Part shown: piece after piece, positions 52,451-64,000 of the stretch | Layout of the letters: each line of letters starts with the position of its first letter | Position numbering within the stretch: position 1 is the first letter of the stretch | NCBI RefSeq assembly: GCF_901709675.1 | Contig: NC_051089.1 | Location: 8,987,476-9,051,475, forward strand | Direction of reading: 5' to 3' | Length of the DNA stretch: 64,000 nucleotides | Origin: Syngnathus acus | Taxonomy: Eukaryota; Chordata; Actinopteri; Syngnathiformes; Syngnathidae | Made by a program: the position numbers and the translations under genes | The notes under the pieces: model-generated | Told to the model about the DNA's origin: nothing | The model's input: the letters and a program-made list of their open reading frames with translations, nothing else | Databases searched by the model: none

Positions 52451-52830
52451 CCACAAAGCAATCAACCGTACACCGAAACAGGTTGGTACTGCAGCTCCTT
52501 AGCAGCAACGGTGGGAGACGCGAGGACAAGGCTGAAGTCGGGCCGGCTGTTCGGGATTTAGCAACGGTGGGGAAGGCGCGCGTCTGGCTTTGTGTTTCGG
52601 CTCGCCACGGCACGCTGGGAAGCATCGGAATTGGCAGGGAGAGGCGGGCGAGCGGAGTCTGCTGGCAGGCGCTCATCATCCCTCACCACAGGAAATCAAA
52701 ACAAACAATCAAGACCTTACATCCTGTCCTCGAGACCGCACCGTGCTCGGATGGCGACGCTTTATGTGCGCGAGCGCCTCATATTTCGCAGTTTGAGGCA
52801 CGTAAATCTGTTAATACAGTCGCCTTGTGG
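52451..52830. promoter_or_regulatory. CpG-richer stretch in the gene desert
   Basis: Many CpG dinucleotides compared with its flanks (GGGAGACGCGAGGACAAGGC, GGCGCGCGTCTGG, GTGCGCGAGCGCC). Overlapping frames of ~70-120 codons exist on both strands, but none resembles a protein I know. Could be a distal regulatory element or an lncRNA promoter. Confidence 0.3.
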
Positions 52831-52849
52831 GGACTCGAATAGCAGAGAA

Positions 52850-53600
52850 TTTTAGGGTGGAGGCTTGGTGTCAAATGTGACTAAGTTGAGGGGAAGTCAA
52901 GGGGAAGTTAAGGGTAACTGAGGGTGAGTGAAAGGCTATGCCTTTTCACTTAACCTTGGTTAGGTTGAGAGTGAAGAATTTAGAAAAATGTACCCTGGAT
53001 CAAGGGTGTTTCGAGACCCCTTGGGGTGAAGGGGGGCTCCAGGCAAGAAAAATCATGGAGCCCCCCAACACACAAACAGACACACACAAAAAACAAACGG
53101 AGTAGTAGGGGTCCGCCATTCAGGAGATTCATGAATCCTGATTTGTCTTTGCAGGGTCTACAAGGGATTCCAGTTTTGTTGATATCAGAAATCTCTTGGG
53201 GTTCCTTATGAGCCACCAGCCAGCAACAGACAAACCCTTACCCAGTCCAGTATTGAGCACTTTAGATGCTTTGGGGCCAATAATACATAAAAAAAAAGTT
53301 AGGCAAACAAATTAGGTAAAAGTTAACAATTAGTTTGGGATAAGTTAAAGGGAAGTAAAGGGTGAGACAATATGAAGTGCAAGTAAACAGCAAAGTTTTT
53401 AAGTGTAAGCTGAGGGTGAGTCAGGGGTCTATCAAAGGTAAGCCGAGGTTAGGTCAACCAGGTTAAGGGTGACTCAAGGGTATCATTAGCGTGGTCAGGG
53501 GCTTAGAAAGTCACACCGAGACACACAAGTAGAGGAAATAAAAATCAAACTGTAAGATGAGGGCAACTAAAGGGTACGTTAGGGTAAAGTGGAAAAATAC
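52850..53600 (+). repeat. Degenerate GGGT-rich tandem (AAGTTAAGGGTGAGT-like)
   Basis: Loosely repeated phrases such as GGGGAAGTCAAGGGGAAGTT, AAGGGTAACTGAGGGTGAGT, GGGAAGTAAAGGGTGAG and CTGAGGGTGAGTCAGGGG occur on the plus strand around 52850-52970 and 53330-53600, with unrelated sequence between. An old, diverged minisatellite. Confidence 0.5.
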
Positions 53601-56600
53601 TCAAAAGGGCAAGAACCTGTGGTGGATATTGTTATTTCAGCATGTGGGTTTATAATAAAACAGATATCAAGTATTAAACCGTCAATGGCATCGTTTAATC
53701 AGCGCTCCTATTCCACTTCTCATCCTCTCATCCTAATCCATTTCCCGTGGCCGTGAATCCAGTCTTCCCTCCCTTTCCCTCTCAGGTTACCATGCATCAC
53801 TGGTCCAGACAAGCTGGGGATTCTTTCAACGAGCAAATTACAGGCAATTAGGAGCTAAAGGATAACGTTTAGCATGCAAGAGAGGGCCAAAGTAAGAGGG
53901 GATGGTGTGTATGTTTGTTTGTGTTTAGTACACATAGACCACTCAGGCAGTGGAGTCTTGGCCTCTGATACCGAGCCATCAAAATGTCTACGAGTTAGAA
54001 GTGGAATCTGCCAACATGCATTTACCGCAACACGCTTGATGATGAGATCAGGAGAATAGGGAGGAAGGAGAAAAAGGCATCATGGAGTTTGATTTCTCGA
54101 AATGTTTGAATGAGTCCAATTTATTCTGGGAGAGCATTGCGCTAAATGCACATTTGGTTTGTGTTGCATTCGAGTGGGGGTCAACTTCACCATTGCTAAT
54201 AAGATGAGGTTTCATGGAAAACAAACAAACATGCTTATTTCAGCTTTTATCACACAAGTAAAGCTGTTGGTGTAAGGCAATTAATTCTTTGGGTATATGA
54301 GATTAGATGACAAGAGAAGATGAGTCCACAAAGGAGGCCACACTGGTCCAGACAAGCATCATCATAGCAGGCCCATCATTGTAATTGGGGCTCCATCACA
54401 AAATCAACTATGTCAGCTCATGCCAAGTCCACTAAGAGCTGCTGCGCAAAAACATTATCCAGCTGGTTTCTCTCACTTTTTCTCACACCAAAATAGCAAA
54501 AAAGGATGAGAGACTGTTGCATGGAGCGACTTGACTCATGTTGAGTGAAACTGGTTTGGATTAGCTCTGCGTCTCGTTTAATCTGACACTTTAAAGTGCT
54601 GTGTTGCCACGCTGGCCATTGTGTGCGTGTGCTCCATACGTGCGTGTAAATTTGGGCTGGTGCACGTACCTGCTTCCTCGCTGCTGACCGGGAATGCCGG
54701 GAATGCTCCGGACTCTCAACCCACTCTGTCAAACTGGCCCAGCCCACTCCGGAGGGACTCGGATGGGGAGCATTGTGGGGGGAGGTCAGCGGGAGGGGGC
54801 TGAGGGAGGAGGTATAGTGACAGTTCAGTAACACTCACCAGAGACTGCCGTCCCCTCATTGCAGAGTGGCATCGCCCACCCTCAATGCCAGAAGGGAGAG
54901 TTTATTTTTCTAGCTCCAGCTTTCCCTGGAAGAGGACCACCGAGAGCGGGGTCTTACCGCCATAATGCTAAAGACTCTTCTTGGTTGGATGCAAAGACAA
55001 TCATTAGATGTGGAAGAAAAGCGCCAACAAAGGCTGTGTGTGTTTCATATTTTGACTGAGATTTCAGTGTAATCTGTTGACCACGCCCACACTATCTCGA
55101 ATTATTTATATTTGATTAGAAATGCTATTTTCCTAAGCACCATGGCCACCCGGGGGCAGTATAATACAAACATGCGGATACATGAAGACGGTCACAACGA
55201 AGCTCAGTAAGCTGCAGTAAATTCCATTTTTTTTTGCAAGGAATAAAGAATACATACCTGCAGGTATTGTATTTTTTTTTTTCTGTCTACATGTGTACCA
55301 GTGACTGCATTCAAATATCTTTTGCTGAAAGGGTTAGAACACTGACAGATATTTGCTAGCCCTATATAAAGTTTTGAATTGTTTGTCAGAATTTGTTTCA
55401 ATGTAAGGCAAAGCTATGTGGTTTAACGACAGTGTATAACTCCCTTTATTTTATTTATTGATTTTGACAACTTGGAGTGATATTAAAAACGCTTGAAGCT
55501 TCATACTTGCAAGTCAGGTCACTCAAACTGTTAGTGGAAGAAGGAGTTTTGACAATATAGACAACAAATCAACACTGAAATCCTTGTACATCAGCTCATC
55601 ATTCAGTTCTGCTTCACTGAATAAATAAAAGGCCCAGAGAAATATTTGTTATTGAGTCACTGAAAGTGTTTCTCATCTCACAGGATATCTCCATCCGAAA
55701 TCAGATCCAATCTAACCCTCCCCAGCAATTATAACACTCGCCACTAATAACCCACATCTGCTCAACATCATATTTATTTTACAAGGAAGAAGCCAGTACC
55801 ACTTGATTTCAGCTTTGTGCTTTTAGCGCTAAGCTTTGGCTACAGTCGACTTTGAATAAGCTTGCAAGAGTCTGACAATCAAGTGGAAGTAATTAAAGGC
55901 ATTTGCAGAGGTATAAAATGACTTTTTGGCGCTAATGAAATGCCCACTGTGATTAAGTTGCATTCGTAAAATTGCTAACTTAACAGCGAAAGGAATAAAA
56001 CTTGGGATTTTCTCTGTGTGTGCATGTACTTTATTCCGATTGTATGATGGACAATTTTTAAAAGCGAGCCAAAGCAAAACAACCCTAAAACACTTTGATT
56101 TTCCAGTGAAATGTCGAAAACACAGGTGCATAATCACGCTGATACAGAGTGGGAGTGAGACATTGGTGTTAAACGCCAACGATTACGCCACTGTTTTCTA
56201 CACTGCCAACAGTTACACAATGTTCCTCACATATCAGTGAATTATGCATGTTTTCCACTTGGCTTACATTTGCATCACCAGGATTCACCACCCCCAAGTT
56301 CCCTCACATGTCTTGTTTCCAGAGCAGGTAAAGGAGCCACAAAAGTACTGTTTAGAATAATATGACTCAAGTTCAAGTCAAATTTTGTCCTCCAAATAAT
56401 TACTTGAGTAACTAAAATTACTGAGTAACTGGTGAATAATTTATTTCTTTTAATTGAAGCGTGGATGTCAATGATAGTTCAAATCAAGATTTTGTCCAAC
56501 GATATCACTTTAAGTGAAATAATAAATTAATATTGATCAAATAACAAATTAAGGCAAATTTTGCCACAGGAAATCGTTTTGAAATAACTTTCTAAGTTCA

Positions 56601-57020
56601 CACTCATGAAAGAGCGTAATAGGCTCACCATGGAAGAAAAAAAAAGCCAAACAAATGAATGTCTTTTTGCTGTTTGAATCACAGAATGCCAAGTGTCCGA
56701 TCTCACAATTTTAAGTGTGACAAACCATCAGATTGTACTGACAAATGGTGTGTATCCATCATTATATGCTGTTCTCCATGTATTGCCTATCACAACAGTT
56801 TTTTCTTCAGATTTCAGAAACTACAGCATGCCTCAAAGTAAAACAAACAGTGAGCAGTTCAACTGCACCACTGACTCACATTAGATTTTTTATTGACATT
56901 TTCTTGACCTCCACACCTTCAGTCGTTTTCTAATCTTTGGACTCAGCAATTTATGTGGCCACAGAGATGGTCAGTCAATGGGAAAATCCACACCGACCAT
57001 ATTAAAGCGTAGACTGTGCG
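53601..57020. other. Non-coding DNA, 53.6-57.0 kb
   Basis: No gene recognised. 54620-54960 is GC-richer with CCGGGAATGCCGGGAATGC and purine-rich runs; the rest is AT-rich with T-runs at 55225 and 55271. Confidence 0.4.
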
Positions 57021-57024
57021 CACA

Positions 57025-57290
57025 TACACAGTGGACCTTGCATTGCCCATGTTCAAAAATAAACACTCCCTTGCTCGTCTGAGGGACACGCTGAGCGCCG
57101 ATCCAGAAATCGGCCTACCCCCACAGGGCAGTGGCTACATGTGTGAAGCCTGGGTCCAGCCTTCCTGTCTAGACCAGTGGAGATGGGGTTAATAAAACGC
57201 TGAACGCTGTCTGAACATCAACCGCGGCGTCTTTCGTTGGCTCGTCCTTTGGTGGGCGAATCGTCACACCTCCGTAACTCACCTTTGTTA
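57025..57290 (+). mobile_element. Possible LTR (R-U5) remnant of a retroelement
   Basis: A composition-distinct stretch: AATAAA at 57192-57197, then ~45 bp ending in GCGTCTTTCG, then TTGGCTCGTCC, arranged as in the polyadenylation-signal / U5 / primer-binding region of gammaretrovirus-like elements. No gag or pol frame is adjacent, so at most a solo or truncated LTR. Family uncertain; the second LTR edge was not found. Confidence 0.3.
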
Positions 57291-60200
57291 CTTTTACTTA
57301 CTATCCCGCCTCCGCCACCTCTTTCCACCCACATCTCTGCCCATGCTCATGCGGTCTTTTTTCCATTTAGAAGCATCATTTACGAGTAAATGGCGGTCAA
57401 AGGTTGAACGCCTCGGCCCGTCCAACCTTGTAAATAAAGTGGATAGTTTTGGGACACTGAAATTTAACTTATCATTTATAGCTGCCTATTCTATCCTTTA
57501 TCAATGTTTATATTCAGGATGCACCAATACCTTTTCTTTCAGACCAAGTACGATTACAAGTATTTAAATTTGAGTAATGTCTGATACAGAGCACTGACAC
57601 TTGAAAATTCTGTTAGATCTTGCAATTTTGATGAGAACGTGTTACTTTTAGTCAAATTATTGTTTGAAAGACAAAGCAAGATTTTATGGCACCGGAAATA
57701 TAATTTACTCAAATATAAAGGTTCTTCTATGTTCACGGAGGTCATGACAAATGACAAACACAGTGTTTGCTTTTTAGGGCAATGACAACACAGGCACTGA
57801 AAAAAGAAAAAAACACAACATTTTCAAGTCCTCATTTTTACACTCCCAAATGACATCTTATAAACAGGTGGGGCAAATGCGTTGACGCCATTTTTTATAG
57901 TAAAAAATGTGACACCGCAAGTGCCAGTTAGACTGGGTTGCCAAGAATAAAAGCTAGAGCTCTATAGGTCTACTAACACTTTCTTGGCAATGGTACTTTT
58001 GTTTCTTATAATGAATTCATGTCAGCATTTTATTGATTTAAATGAATGTATTTACCGGTGTGTTGGCCGTACAGTAAATATTTTGGGTACTAAAACAAAA
58101 GCAATTTGGTTCTATACGTGGTAATAGTGTGATTGTTTTAGTTCATTGTGATAATTTCACATGACATTGCAATGTAACTCCAGTCCACTATCACGTCCCC
58201 ATACAGATTCACATGCCATTATATTAGTATATTTTTTTTTACAAAAATGCTTGATTGGTTAAAATGGCATTCAATTGTAACGATAGAGTGCCACCTGCTG
58301 CTCTGACATGCTCTTGACAAAATGTCTGATGTGCATTAATGAAAGCGATGTAATGTCCTGTATTTTGACACAAATGTAAATATATTTTTATGAATACACA
58401 AACACTGCAACTTACTGTGTAAAATATTTGAACACATTTTCTGTTTGAGGTCAAACACTCAGCTCAGTCTAGCCTCGGAGGATGAAATAGAGTACAATTA
58501 CAACTATGGACACGTTTCAATACAGGCTCTTTCACGCCAAACTAATTTGCGCTCCAAAAGCAGTATAAACGAGTCTTACTGCACTTGGCTCCGCATGTAT
58601 TTATCTGTGTGAAACCAAGCCTCCTCCATGGATCATCCTCACTGTCACTTTAGCTCCAGTTCAGCTGGCTAATACGTAAACACATGCTGTCACACATGGG
58701 CCCAACAGCCAAAGCTCTCCAGGCCCTCCAGCCGCCCATTCAACATCACTGCCCAGGTCGGACCACTTTGTCAGGTAAACAGGAGTTCACTGACAGCCCG
58801 GGCGCTGACAGTGACCATGTTTTATGGCTGCATGGCTGGGCCGGGATAAACACTGTTACTGCGAGAGGCTTGCGTGCGTGTGCCCGAAAAGAAAGACATA
58901 TTATCTGTTTAAACTCCCTCGCTGCTGCTCGGCCACACAGCGGGCCCGCTGCTTATTTCACTTAAGCTTACACAATCTGGCCTTCTTCTCGTATCTGCAA
59001 TACTTAACATTTTTTAGACCTTTTCAATCCTATATCAAGTGTCCACGCTTTAGTGGCACTGCTGTGTTATGGTTGTAGGCAGTTCAAATTTATATCTGGC
59101 AAAACGATAGTCCACGACGTCCGACCAGAATGGTTCTGTTGTATTTCAGTCAGCAGTACTGATGCTCAAAGAAATACCATTTATGGTTCATATTCTCTTG
59201 GGGGAAAAAGTGCACACAAGTCTGTTCCTCTGCTGCCTGTCAAATTAAGGCAAGTAATTCAATAAGTGTGTACATTTTATTCATACAGCACTTTTCACAG
59301 AGGACTAACAAAATGTGTCATTTTAAAAATACTTTAAAAAAAATGCATAATCATGATATTTTATATTTATTAAAAAAAAACTCCAAATCAATCAAAGCAA
59401 AGATAAATGTTAATTTAAAAATACCAGTTTGTACTGAATGTTAAATTCTGTGTTCATCACTGTTGTGTATTTTCGACCAGTCCCTTTCAATTGTTTGCTC
59501 ACACCGTTATGTGTAATGAGAGCACAGTCAAACAACCACCATGTCCCAAGCCTAAACCATAATGGAGCAAAACTTGTTTGCTTAAGACAGCGTCACTTAA
59601 ATTGAGACAGGCTCAGTGACAGTGAGTGGCTTAAACCTGGAGCTCAGCTTGTCATTACTGTATGCCTTTTAAATTCCCATAACCCAGCCAGGATTGCAGA
59701 ATGTGTGGAGTGGAAAGAGTGATTTTTGCACATATTTGATCAGAAATGCCTGCTAGAGCTTTTTCGGGAGCTTTAGCAATGGACATGAATGTTTGATTCC
59801 GGTTAGCTCAAAGCTAAACTTGAGCTGAACCGTTGACCTTTACTTTGTGGGCGGTGCTGCATCCAGCTCACTTGCGCACTGGAAGCAGCTGGCGTGTTTT
59901 CACTGCCAGCACATTAGCACACTGTAAATCCAGCTGGGGCCATGTCAGCGTGCAGGCTCCTCCTGCAGCACTGCACGCCTCACACGATCATAAGCATCCA
60001 CTGAACTGGGATCAGCATTAAAATCATTTTCAGATAATCAGCCAGTATTTGTTCTATTATTGGCAATAACTTAAGTTCTTTTTGTATGAGTGATGCGATA
60101 CTGAACAATTAGTGCTCATTTCAAGTTGTTTAAATTTAAACTTGTGTATTTAACAAAACACATTAAATAAATAATGTTAAATAATACAAAACACTATAGA

Positions 60201-61422
60201 CAGGCTATCTAAAGGTGAGGCAACATATGTAGACAGACAATATGATGATCATTATCAAATGAACGTAATGTCATCGAGAATCAACAATCATACAAACGGA
60301 TTGACTTTTTCTTTAACAGCTGAAAACAGCATCCTATTTTGAAACTTATCCCAACTAGATTTGCTACATGTGACGTGAACTTATTAGTGAACAATTCCTT
60401 TCTGTATTACATCCCATCCACGCAGTTGGAACAAGCAAGCCGGAAACATTCTGCAACCTGTGTGGTTTTGAGGCCCAAATGCAGCTAGCTGTCTTGCACA
60501 CTGATTAACCCTGAGAGTGTTTGGCCATTAGAGTGCGATCTACCAAAATCAAACCAATATGTGAACTCTATGATTAGTGTCAAATGTATTACAACGCCTT
60601 TCACTCAGAAACCAGACCTCGCAACATTCCGGCCTCGCTCCCCATATCTCTAGTACTAAATACAAATAGTCTACAGTGAAGGGAGAGAAGCACAGAAGAT
60701 ACAGTACACAGGGTGGGGGCTGTCAAGCAGCTTTGTTTTTTTCTACAGATTCATTCTTGCATCAGCTAAAAAAAGTACACAATTAAGTGTGTAGACCAAA
60801 AGTATGAGTTGCAAGGAAAATCGAGAGCAAAATTAAGGATGATCCCAATTTAATTCTCCTTAGCACACACTTATAGTGATGTGGTGACTGGTAAAAATAA
60901 GGGTCAACTGAAATGTCTGTTAGCTGCCAACTGCATTCAGATCAGAAGATTTTATGGCTCCCTCCCCCCCAGGAGACGGCACTGTCCGGTGCAGCACAAT
61001 AATCTAAATTGCAGGATCATAATTGAGATATGCTATCATGTTTCTAAATAAGAGCCAGTTCACATGAAGGCAGAGACCAGGCAGGAAGTTGGCGATAGCA
61101 ACAAATTGTTCAGAGGAAGGAAATGTTTAAGTCCAGATAGGTTTTCTGACTCTGCTCTAATATTAAGTTCATTTAAGTTGACCAAACTACATTTGTCGCT
61201 GTCCCACAGCAAATACCATCTTAATTTCCATCTACGATTGTACTTGTAATATAGATTGATGTAAATAAACCACTTTGACAACTCTGCTTCTATGAGGCAC
61301 AAACATCGAACAAAAACTTTGGGCACTATTTTCCAGTTCAAGTCTGGTGTGAGGTGCGGCATAAATCTGTGCAGGGTAGACCAAGTTTTGGTATCTTCGC
61401 AAACACATGCAGCTTGTCACAG

Positions 61423-61453
<31 letters not shown>

Positions 61454-61780
61454 TGTTTTGCGCCACTGTGGGCATGAACACTACCAAACTCGATTGGCTG
61501 CCAGTGGAAGCATATTCTGTCATTCTCATAGTGTCTTAATTCTACAAGATTTCTAATTAGAATTTGATTGGTAAACAAAGAAGAGTTGCAAGTTTTGTGA
61601 ATTGACCAAATTCCCACAGCGTTCTTCTAGCTACAATATCTCACTGAAGGCCTACTGGGTTGGTTGTGGAAACTTAACTGGTAAGAGATTTATCTTTGCA
61701 CACTCATGCTTACTTGGCATGCATATACATGAATAAACAAAAGCCACACACATCCTTAACGCACGCATACACACGTGAAG
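57291..61780. other. Non-coding DNA, 57.3-61.8 kb
   Basis: No gene recognised. 58440-58970 and 59700-60010 are balanced, non-repetitive stretches that could be conserved elements. Poly-A run of 28 bases at 61424-61451. Confidence 0.4.
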
Positions 61781-62160
61781 AGGAATAAATGGGAGCAATC
61801 AGCTGCCGGGTCCATGTACCAGCGTGAGGACCAGCAGCCGAGGGCTCCACTGTTTGTGTCGTCGTTAGCCGCGAGCGCACACCGCCGCCCAGGAGTGACG
61901 TGATGGGACAGCGTACGTTTCCAGTGGTGAGGTTTAACTGTGCGTGCGGACATGCTCTGAAACCTGTGGAAGAAATTCGCACCACACCTTGGCCTCCTTG
62001 TCTCCTGAGTGTCGGGAGTGCTCGGCCACACGCATCTTATCCAAACATCGGACTCGACTCCGTGACACAGCGCACCTGGTACTTCGGCTTCTCTTTCTCG
62101 AATTTGTCGTGTGGAATTGTTTTGTATGCTTTTCACTGGGCAAAATACAAGTTTCTGTGA
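61781..62160. promoter_or_regulatory. Second CpG-richer stretch
   Basis: CpG-containing words cluster (GTCGTCGTTAGCCGCGAGCG, ACCGCCGCCC, GTGACGTGATGGG). Overlapping frames on both strands, including an 86-codon frame at 61900-62160 on plus, match no family I know. Confidence 0.3.
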
Positions 62161-62215
62161 TGTTATCCTGTTTCATCTTTTTTTTATTGCGTTATATGTT
62201 CTACAATTATATTTT

Positions 62216-62350
62216 ATTCATCCATCCGTTTTATGAACTGCTTTTCCTCATGAGGGTCATGAGTATGTTGGAGCCTATCATAGTTGACTTCGGGTAATAG
62301 GCGGGGGACACCCTGAACTGGTCGCCAGCCAATCGCAGGTTACACAGAGA
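62216..62350 (+). mobile_element. L2-like LINE 3'-end fragment
   Basis: ATCCATCCGTTTTATGAACT, then TCCTCATGAGGGTCATG, GGAGCCTATCATAG, GACACCCTGAACTGGTCGCC and AGCCAATCGCAGGTTACACA: the very common fish L2-type 3' tail recognised from memory, diverged and truncated. Opposite in orientation to the copy at 32.2 kb. Confidence 0.65.
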
Positions 62351-63918
62351 CGAACAACCATTTGCTTCATATCAGCAAAAATATCAAATGTCTGGTATCA
62401 GCCTGGTAGGAGCCTCTGATTAATTTGGCTGTTATTTTGTTTTTCAAAGTTGGTTACTTTCTGCTGTAATGTGGTTCCAGCCACATTTACCTTATGTGAT
62501 AAATATCACCCAATCGATTATTTCTGTTTCTACAGATCTGTCATCATAGCTGAGCAATTAGTCTTCATCCTTCTTCACGTCTTTGTTTCGTGATAACGGT
62601 ACTAGCACAGCTTATTTGCTGCCGCTGATTAATGACTTATGCTGTGTTGACACCGGAAGCGACGTGAGCTTGAGGCCATAGGTCGCAGGGAACTGGGGCA
62701 GGGCGTAATAACGTGCACAAAGCATTCCCCAATACAAACAGCGGAAAGCAGCAAGGTTGGGCATACACAGGTTGTTGGTTTTTTTTTTTCAAACAATGTG
62801 TTAATTTCATTGCGTTCATTTATAAAATGTGTATGAGCCAGCATCTTGGTGGCCCGACACGGCGCTGGTATGTATCCGGAACAATCAGTATTCCGACCAT
62901 ACATTCAAAATAATACTGACAATCAATAAAATTTGTCAGCTCAGTAATAAGAATAAGAATAAGAATACAAACTCAACACATTCCTTAAATCCAAATGAAA
63001 TAAAGTTTTACTGTTTTTGAATTTCAAACTAAATATTTGATTGTCATTGTAACCCAGTAAATAAATAATTGATCCAATATGGGTTATAAAAAGACAATGT
63101 GGGATTCAAATCATTATTTTTAACCCAACACCTTGCAGGTATATTCTTTTACTTATGTAACTGGGGCAAAGCCGAGTTTGTAGTATTAACTTTAGTAATA
63201 AAAGTGCATAATGGTACTTGAACTAATGTCTGCATGTTTGCTGCTCGTAAGCCCTGTTTTTACCAAGCAGAATGTTTCCAGTCATGTTGGGTCAATACTC
63301 CCGCAATAAAAGTGTCAGCATCTTTCACAAGCCACACGGGATTTTGATTGTTCCCACCGCAGTGGACGTTGATTTTTGTCTGACGAGAATATGAGTGTTT
63401 CGGTACTTAATGGAGCGTGACAAGCAGCCTTCAGAGTCCAACAAACCAGCCACACATTTTGACTCACGGGCCACTCAACTGAAGCCTTTCCAGCTTTTCT
63501 CACATTGCTTCTCGTCACGTTTCGACCTTCTCGGCCACCCCTGGAACCTTCTTTTGCTCTCTGACAGAATTAGAGTCCTTGAACCATGGTGATCACACTT
63601 CCTGTTGCAATTACTAATAAGAAGCAGTGAAACGGCAGAGGAGGAGGAGCTTTGGTGACAATGTGATGTGAGACCTAAATAACGTGAAAATAAGGTTTTC
63701 AACATTACAAAAGGGAGTTGGTCCATCAAGCTTTTGTTTGTATTTTAGTTGTGTTAAATTTCATTTCAAAGGTAAATCATGGTCATCCTCTCCTCACGCT
63801 CGTGCCAGACTTAAGCAGAGCCGTCATCTTATCCAACTTCATGGTCTTCAGGACAATTTCAAGCATAAACCAGCTGTTTATTTTTGGAATGGTCTGCGTT
63901 AAATCTAATTTCTGCAGG
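62351..63918. other. Non-coding DNA at the right side
   Basis: AT-rich, (GAATAA)-like run at 62949-62967, no gene recognised. Confidence 0.4.
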
Positions 63919-64000
63919 ATGGGTGCTGGGAGAACTCGGAATCCCCTGCAGCTTTGGAGGAGGAAGAGGAGATCTGTGACCCCGGGAGGTCAGCAGTCCC
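63919..64000 (+). CDS. Possible exon cut by the window edge (unidentified)
   Basis: A good acceptor, TCTAATTTCTGCAG (63905-63918), precedes 82 bp of GC-rich sequence open in the frame starting GAT (an acidic stretch with five consecutive Glu, then Ile-Cys-Asp-Pro-Gly). It is also open from the ATG at 63920. It resembles no protein I can name, and is not the start of FoxF1. Could be an exon or chance. Confidence 0.25.
   Translation, partial: MGAGRTRNPLQLWRRKRRSVTPGGQQS

Noticed and set aside
61338-61617. Frames with poly-Lys or poly-Phe
   Set aside because: Caused by the A28 run at 61424-61451.

Overview
The window is vertebrate nuclear DNA, best read as a ray-finned (teleost) fish. All recognisable genes are multi-exon with GT-AG introns. 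Their order, GINS2 - EMC8 - COX4I1 - dusp22-like - IRF8, is the GINS2-EMC8-COX4I1-IRF8 block of human 16q24.1 with one extra gene. The dispersed repeats (RTE and L2-like LINE tails, Tc1/mariner-type MITE, hAT-like ends) are of kinds common in fish genomes. I assign no species.

Layout. (1) 1-1051, minus strand: gins2, replication-fork GINS subunit; its last codons lie outside the window. An E2F-type site and a CCAAT box lie just upstream. (2) 3443-4924, minus: emc8, five exons, complete. (3) 4925-5330: a compact head-to-head promoter shared by emc8 and cox4i1. (4) 6231-7771, plus: cox4i1, complete, 169 codons. (5) 8480-15500, plus: a complete dusp22 paralogue (probably dusp22a), 208 codons, with catalytic Asp57, Cys88 and Arg94 intact. 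(6) 16935-20504, plus: irf8, complete, 421 codons, with the five-tryptophan DNA-binding domain and the IRF-association domain.

(7) 21.4-30.0 kb is a repeat island directly downstream of irf8. It holds 13 tandem copies (plus a truncated 14th) of a ~195-bp unit, each carrying a 72-nt tRNA-like gene with a tRNA-Gln-like body but, in 12 of 13, a CTC (Glu) anticodon. At one fixed point in four of the units the spacer is replaced by 0.45-0.73 kb of TTAGGG-derived repeat with an 18-bp period, and a ~1.7-kb block of this is duplicated. It is followed by a six-copy ~235-bp satellite built of hairpins, then a tRNA-like relic and a second telomere-like array. Inverted ~65-bp arms near 21.9 and 29.5 kb flank the whole island. 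This is the most unusual part of the window.

(8) 30-64 kb has no coding gene I can recognise. It contains microsatellites, a G22 run, LINE and possible LTR fragments, a few CpG-richer stretches, and one possible exon at the right edge. By synteny with vertebrates it would be the regulatory desert between IRF8 and the FOXF1 cluster, but no fox gene is visible here.

The genes do not form a pathway. gins2, emc8 and cox4i1 are housekeeping genes with short, GC-richer promoters; irf8 is a myeloid/B-cell lineage regulator. The dusp22-irf8 pairing mirrors DUSP22-IRF4 at human 6p25, consistent with an ancient duplicated segment.
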